Assembly (NCBI RefSeq): GCF_002259485.1
Contig: NZ_NPGA01000009.1
Span: 493,333-557,332 of the forward strand
From: Rhodococcus sp. 14-1411-2a
GTDB lineage: Bacteria > Actinomycetota > Actinomycetes > Mycobacteriales > Mycobacteriaceae
Length of the DNA stretch: 64,000 nt
Direction of reading: 5' to 3'
Every line of letters starts with the position of its first letter. The stretch's first letter is position 1. Below, one piece after another: positions 61,455 to 64,000 of this stretch. The notes beneath the pieces were generated by a model, which saw only the letters and a program-made list of their open reading frames with translations, did not search any database and had not been told where the DNA came from. A program made the position numbers and the translations under genes.

Positions 61455-63128
61455 ATGAGGCACATGCGACGACGACCGGCACCGCGCAGCCTGGCAGGCC
61501 AGGTTCTGCTGTTGCAGCTGGTCGTCGTCGCCGTGGTCCTGGTCGCGGTAGCAGGCGTCTCGGTGCACCAGGCCGGTGTGGAATTCCGCGACACCCAGGG
61601 CGGACGCCTCCTCGCCGTTGCCGAGAACCTCGCCTCGACTCCTGTTGTCCGCGAACAGGTTGCATCCGTCGAAGCAGACAAGGTCTTGGCACCGGAGGTG
61701 GACCGGGCCGTCGACCTGTCCGGGGCATCCGTCGCCGACGTCGTCGTGTTGGACGCGACCGACGTGGGCAGATCCGTGATCGTCGCTTCCTCCGTTCCGG
61801 ATCGCGTCGGGATCGCCGGGGAACTCGGTGCGAGTGATGCCGAGGACGGACGGGCCTGGACCGGCGATGTCCGGGTCGACGGACAAGAATCGATCTCGGG
61901 TCACGTCCCGGTTCTCGCGCCGACAGGCGAGGTTCTGGCCGTTGTTGCCGTCAGCTCGACGTACCCGTCCACCTGGCGCCTCGTCGCCGATGCCGGGGCA
62001 CCGCTGCTGTTGTATCTCGGACTCGGAGCAGTCCTCGGGCTCATCGGTTCCTTGCTGCTCTCTCGACGTATCAAGACCCACACACGCGGGCTGGAGGTCG
62101 AGGAGATCGCCAGTCTCGCTGATCATCGAGAAGCGTTGCTGCACAGCATCGGTGAGGGTGTGATTGCAGTCAACACGGAGGGTGTGATCACGGTCCTCAA
62201 CGACAGCGCCTCCGAACTCCTCGGCCTGACCGAGCATGCGTCCGGTGCAGCCACGGTGATCGGCCACAGTATTCACGAGGTTCCCTTGGATCCAGTTGTC
62301 CGCCGGTACCTGATCGACGCTCAGGACAGCGGCGATGTGGTGCTCCCGACGGCGACGAGAATGCTGGTGCTCAGTCGGCGGTCGGCCTCGAGCAGGGGCC
62401 GACGTATCGGTACGGTCACCACCATGCGTGACAGCACCGAGCTGGCTCGGCTGCAGAGTCAGCTGTCCTCCCACAAGTCGGTCACCGACACATTGCGTGC
62501 GCAGACTCATGAATTCGCCAACCAGTTGCACACCATTTCGGGTCTGACTCAACTCGGCGACCACGACGCAGTGACGGACTTCGTCGGTGCACTGACACGC
62601 CGTCGAGCAGAAATCAGTGACGCCGTCACCCGAAGTATCTCCGACCCGGCCGTCGCGGCATTGTTGATCGCGAAGACATCGTTGGCTGCCGAGACCGGTG
62701 TTGCGCTGGAACTGAATCCGACCTCTCGGCTGCAGACCTTGGATCCCATGCTCGCCACCGACATCATCACCGTGCTCGGCAACCTGATCGACAACGCCGT
62801 GGATGCGTCGACCGGAAGCACGGGTGCCCGCGTCGTGGTCGACATCGATGATTCCGACGGCATCGAGATGCAGGTCGCCGATTCCGGACCAGGTGTTCCC
62901 GACAGCATGCGCGCCGAAATCTTCTCGCGCGGCGTCACATCGAAGACGGAGACACCCGGAGGGCGAGGCATCGGACTCGCGCTCGTCCGGATCGTCAGCA
63001 CCCAGCATGGTGGCACCGCCGAGGTCGACGATGCTCCGGGAACCGGCGGTGCACGATTCACCGTGCGTATTCCGTACGACCACGAATCACCGCGACACGG
63101 GAACGCGCGTGGCAGGCGTCGGAAGTGA
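61455..63128 (+). CDS. CitA/DcuS-type sensor histidine kinase
   Basis: 557 residues. TM1 at about 17-37, an extracytoplasmic PDC/CitAP-like sensor domain (about 40-170), TM2 at about 180-205, a cytoplasmic PAS domain (about 220-325), SpoOB-type phosphoacceptor with QTHEFANQLHTISGL (His near residue 350) and HATPase motifs NLIDNAVDA and GGRGIGLALV. Such kinases sense citrate, malate or succinate. ATG at 61455. It overlaps none but is followed by its response regulator after 7 bp. Confidence 0.93.
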   Translation: MRHMRRRPAPRSLAGQVLLLQLVVVAVVLVAVAGVSVHQAGVEFRDTQGGRLLAVAENLASTPVVREQVASVEADKVLAPEVDRAVDLSGASVADVVVLDATDVGRSVIVASSVPDRVGIAGELGASDAEDGRAWTGDVRVDGQESISGHVPVLAPTGEVLAVVAVSSTYPSTWRLVADAGAPLLLYLGLGAVLGLIGSLLLSRRIKTHTRGLEVEEIASLADHREALLHSIGEGVIAVNTEGVITVLNDSASELLGLTEHASGAATVIGHSIHEVPLDPVVRRYLIDAQDSGDVVLPTATRMLVLSRRSASSRGRRIGTVTTMRDSTELARLQSQLSSHKSVTDTLRAQTHEFANQLHTISGLTQLGDHDAVTDFVGALTRRRAEISDAVTRSISDPAVAALLIAKTSLAAETGVALELNPTSRLQTLDPMLATDIITVLGNLIDNAVDASTGSTGARVVVDIDDSDGIEMQVADSGPGVPDSMRAEIFSRGVTSKTETPGGRGIGLALVRIVSTQHGGTAEVDDAPGTGGARFTVRIPYDHESPRHGNARGRRRK

Positions 63129-63135
63129 CGGACAG

Positions 63136-63828
63136 ATGAGTGAATCGGACCGCACCTACGAGGTCCTCGTCGTCGACGACGATTTCATGGTTGCAGACAT
63201 ACACCGACGATTCGTCGATGCCACCCCTGGTTTTCGCACCGTCGGCGTGGTTCACACCGCGGCAGATGCGGTCGCTGCAGTCCGCACGCTTGCACCCGAT
63301 CTGGTGCTTCTCGACGTCCACCTCCCGGACCGCTCGGGACTCGACGCGCTGCAACGTCTGCGCAGCGAAGGTAACGGCGTGGCAGTCGTCGTCGTCACCG
63401 CAGCCCGAGAGCTGGACACCGTGCGCCGTGCGCTGCACGGTGGAGCCGCCGACTATCTGGTGAAGCCGTTCGAGTACCCACAGCTACTGGAAAAACTAGG
63501 AAACTTCCGCCGACGAGCTCGTGCGCTGTCGAGCTCGAAAGGCATGAACCAGTCGGTGATCGACTCGCTGTTCGGGGCACCGAGTCCGTCCGCGGGCCCG
63601 AGCCTGCCGAAGGGGCTGAGCCAGGAAACCGGGTCGCTCGTGCTACGGACAGTTCGCGAGGGCGGCGAGGTATCGGCCAGTGAATGCGCAGACCTCGCCG
63701 GTCTCTCGCGGGTGAGCGCGCGGCGATACCTGGAGCACTATGCCTCTACGGGGGTCCTCACGGTCCGACTCGAATACGGCCGCGCCGGAAGGCCGGTACA
63801 CCGATACCGAGCAACCGACTCGACCTGA
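63136..63828 (+). CDS. CitB/DcuR-type response regulator
   Basis: 230 residues. Receiver with DDD (14-16), phosphoacceptor D60 (LLDVHLPD) and VKPFEYPQLLEKL; C-terminal helix-turn-helix GGEVSASECADLAGLSRVSARRYLEHY of the DcuR/CitT type. ATG at 63136. Probably activates the TctC/GntP transport genes in response to the CitA-type kinase. Confidence 0.92.
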   Translation: MSESDRTYEVLVVDDDFMVADIHRRFVDATPGFRTVGVVHTAADAVAAVRTLAPDLVLLDVHLPDRSGLDALQRLRSEGNGVAVVVVTAARELDTVRRALHGGAADYLVKPFEYPQLLEKLGNFRRRARALSSSKGMNQSVIDSLFGAPSPSAGPSLPKGLSQETGSLVLRTVREGGEVSASECADLAGLSRVSARRYLEHYASTGVLTVRLEYGRAGRPVHRYRATDST

Positions 63829-63849
63829 ACAGCGGCTTCGCCGCAGGCA

Positions 63850-64000
63850 CTAGGACGCGCGTGCTTCGGCCTTCGCGCGTTCGCGGGCGAGGGACCGATC
63901 ACGCATCTCCTCGAACTTGGTGGCCTGCCGCTCGAGGTCTTCGAGGAATGCGGCGAGTTCTTCGCGCTTGTTCTCACCGCGTGCGGTGAAGTCGTTGCGC
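63850..64000 (-). CDS. Unrecognised protein, C-terminal fragment
   Basis: Minus strand frame open from the window edge to TAG at 63852-63850; last 49 residues visible, from RNDFTARGENKREELAAF to AKAEARAS. Strongly charged and helical, probably a coiled coil. Codon use looks genuine. The family cannot be named from this piece. It faces the response regulator gene tail to tail with 21 bp between. Confidence 0.6.
   Translation of the reverse strand, partial: RNDFTARGENKREELAAFLEDLERQATKFEEMRDRSLARERAKAEARAS

Noticed and set aside
60906..63083. A 725-codon open frame on the minus strand opposite the CitA-type kinase gene
   Set aside because: The opposite strand encodes a complete kinase with all motifs; the long frame is a codon-bias artefact.
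1..64000. CRISPR arrays, insertion sequences or rRNA genes
   Set aside because: No regularly spaced repeats, transposase frames or rRNA signatures were found anywhere in the window.

Overview
The window is a GC-rich actinobacterial chromosome segment. Codon use, -10 hexamers of the TANNNT type, GTG and TTG starts and the gene repertoire fit Nocardiaceae, most likely Rhodococcus; the genus is an inference. Genes are dense, on both strands, and many operons have 4-bp ATGA or GTGA stop/start overlaps. I see no rRNA, tRNA, CRISPR array, insertion sequence or prophage.

Layout. 1-2456: the end of a mannitol dehydrogenase gene facing a TrkH/TrkA potassium uptake pair. 2628-10329: an aldaric acid (glucarate/galactarate) catabolic island. 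Three enolase-superfamily dehydratases, a 2-hydroxyacid dehydrogenase, the keto-deoxy-glucarate dehydratase KdgD and a 2-oxoglutarate semialdehyde dehydrogenase convert glucarate or galactarate to 2-oxoglutarate. Two divergent promoters there share an inverted control element. 10352-12899: a GGDEF protein and a TetR/hydrolase pair with a clear operator. 12904-18286: a two-component system divergent from a five-gene redox operon (small membrane protein with a C-terminal SGAT motif, ApbE flavin transferase, heme membrane protein, NuoF-like protein, ferredoxin). This looks like a compact flavinylation-dependent electron export chain and is the most unusual system here. 18279-21273: a monooxygenase-SDR-TetR operon under a 32-bp palindrome. 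21378-28203: two near-duplicate SulP transporters around RNase J, a secreted lipase and a MerR regulator.

28358-31479: a LysR regulator, a two-gene small-protein operon (one gene only 54 codons), and a hydroxyacid dehydrogenase/universal stress protein pair. 31819-38063: a complete oligopeptide-type ABC importer plus a TauE-like exporter. 38123-42832: an enone reductase-like protein, xylulokinase, and a third SulP with an ArsR regulator. 42949-45755: TetR, acyl-CoA dehydrogenase and 3-hydroxyacyl-CoA dehydrogenase. 45873-48522: three SDR enzymes, one with a SigF-like promoter. 48589-52151: two PlsC-type acyltransferases around an ABC-2 exporter whose ATPase gene is cut by an in-frame amber codon inside its LSGGQ signature.

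52268-55867: a GntP-type permease, then a heliorhodopsin-SDR operon with a divergent TetR regulator and a palindromic operator. 55875-58087: an apparent immunity/protection islet (YdeI-like, SUKH/SMI1, DUF1905). 58113-63828: an M50-like protease, an orphan TctC solute-binding lipoprotein, a second GntP permease and a CitA/CitB-type two-component system that probably controls organic acid uptake. The window ends inside an unrecognised gene on the minus strand.
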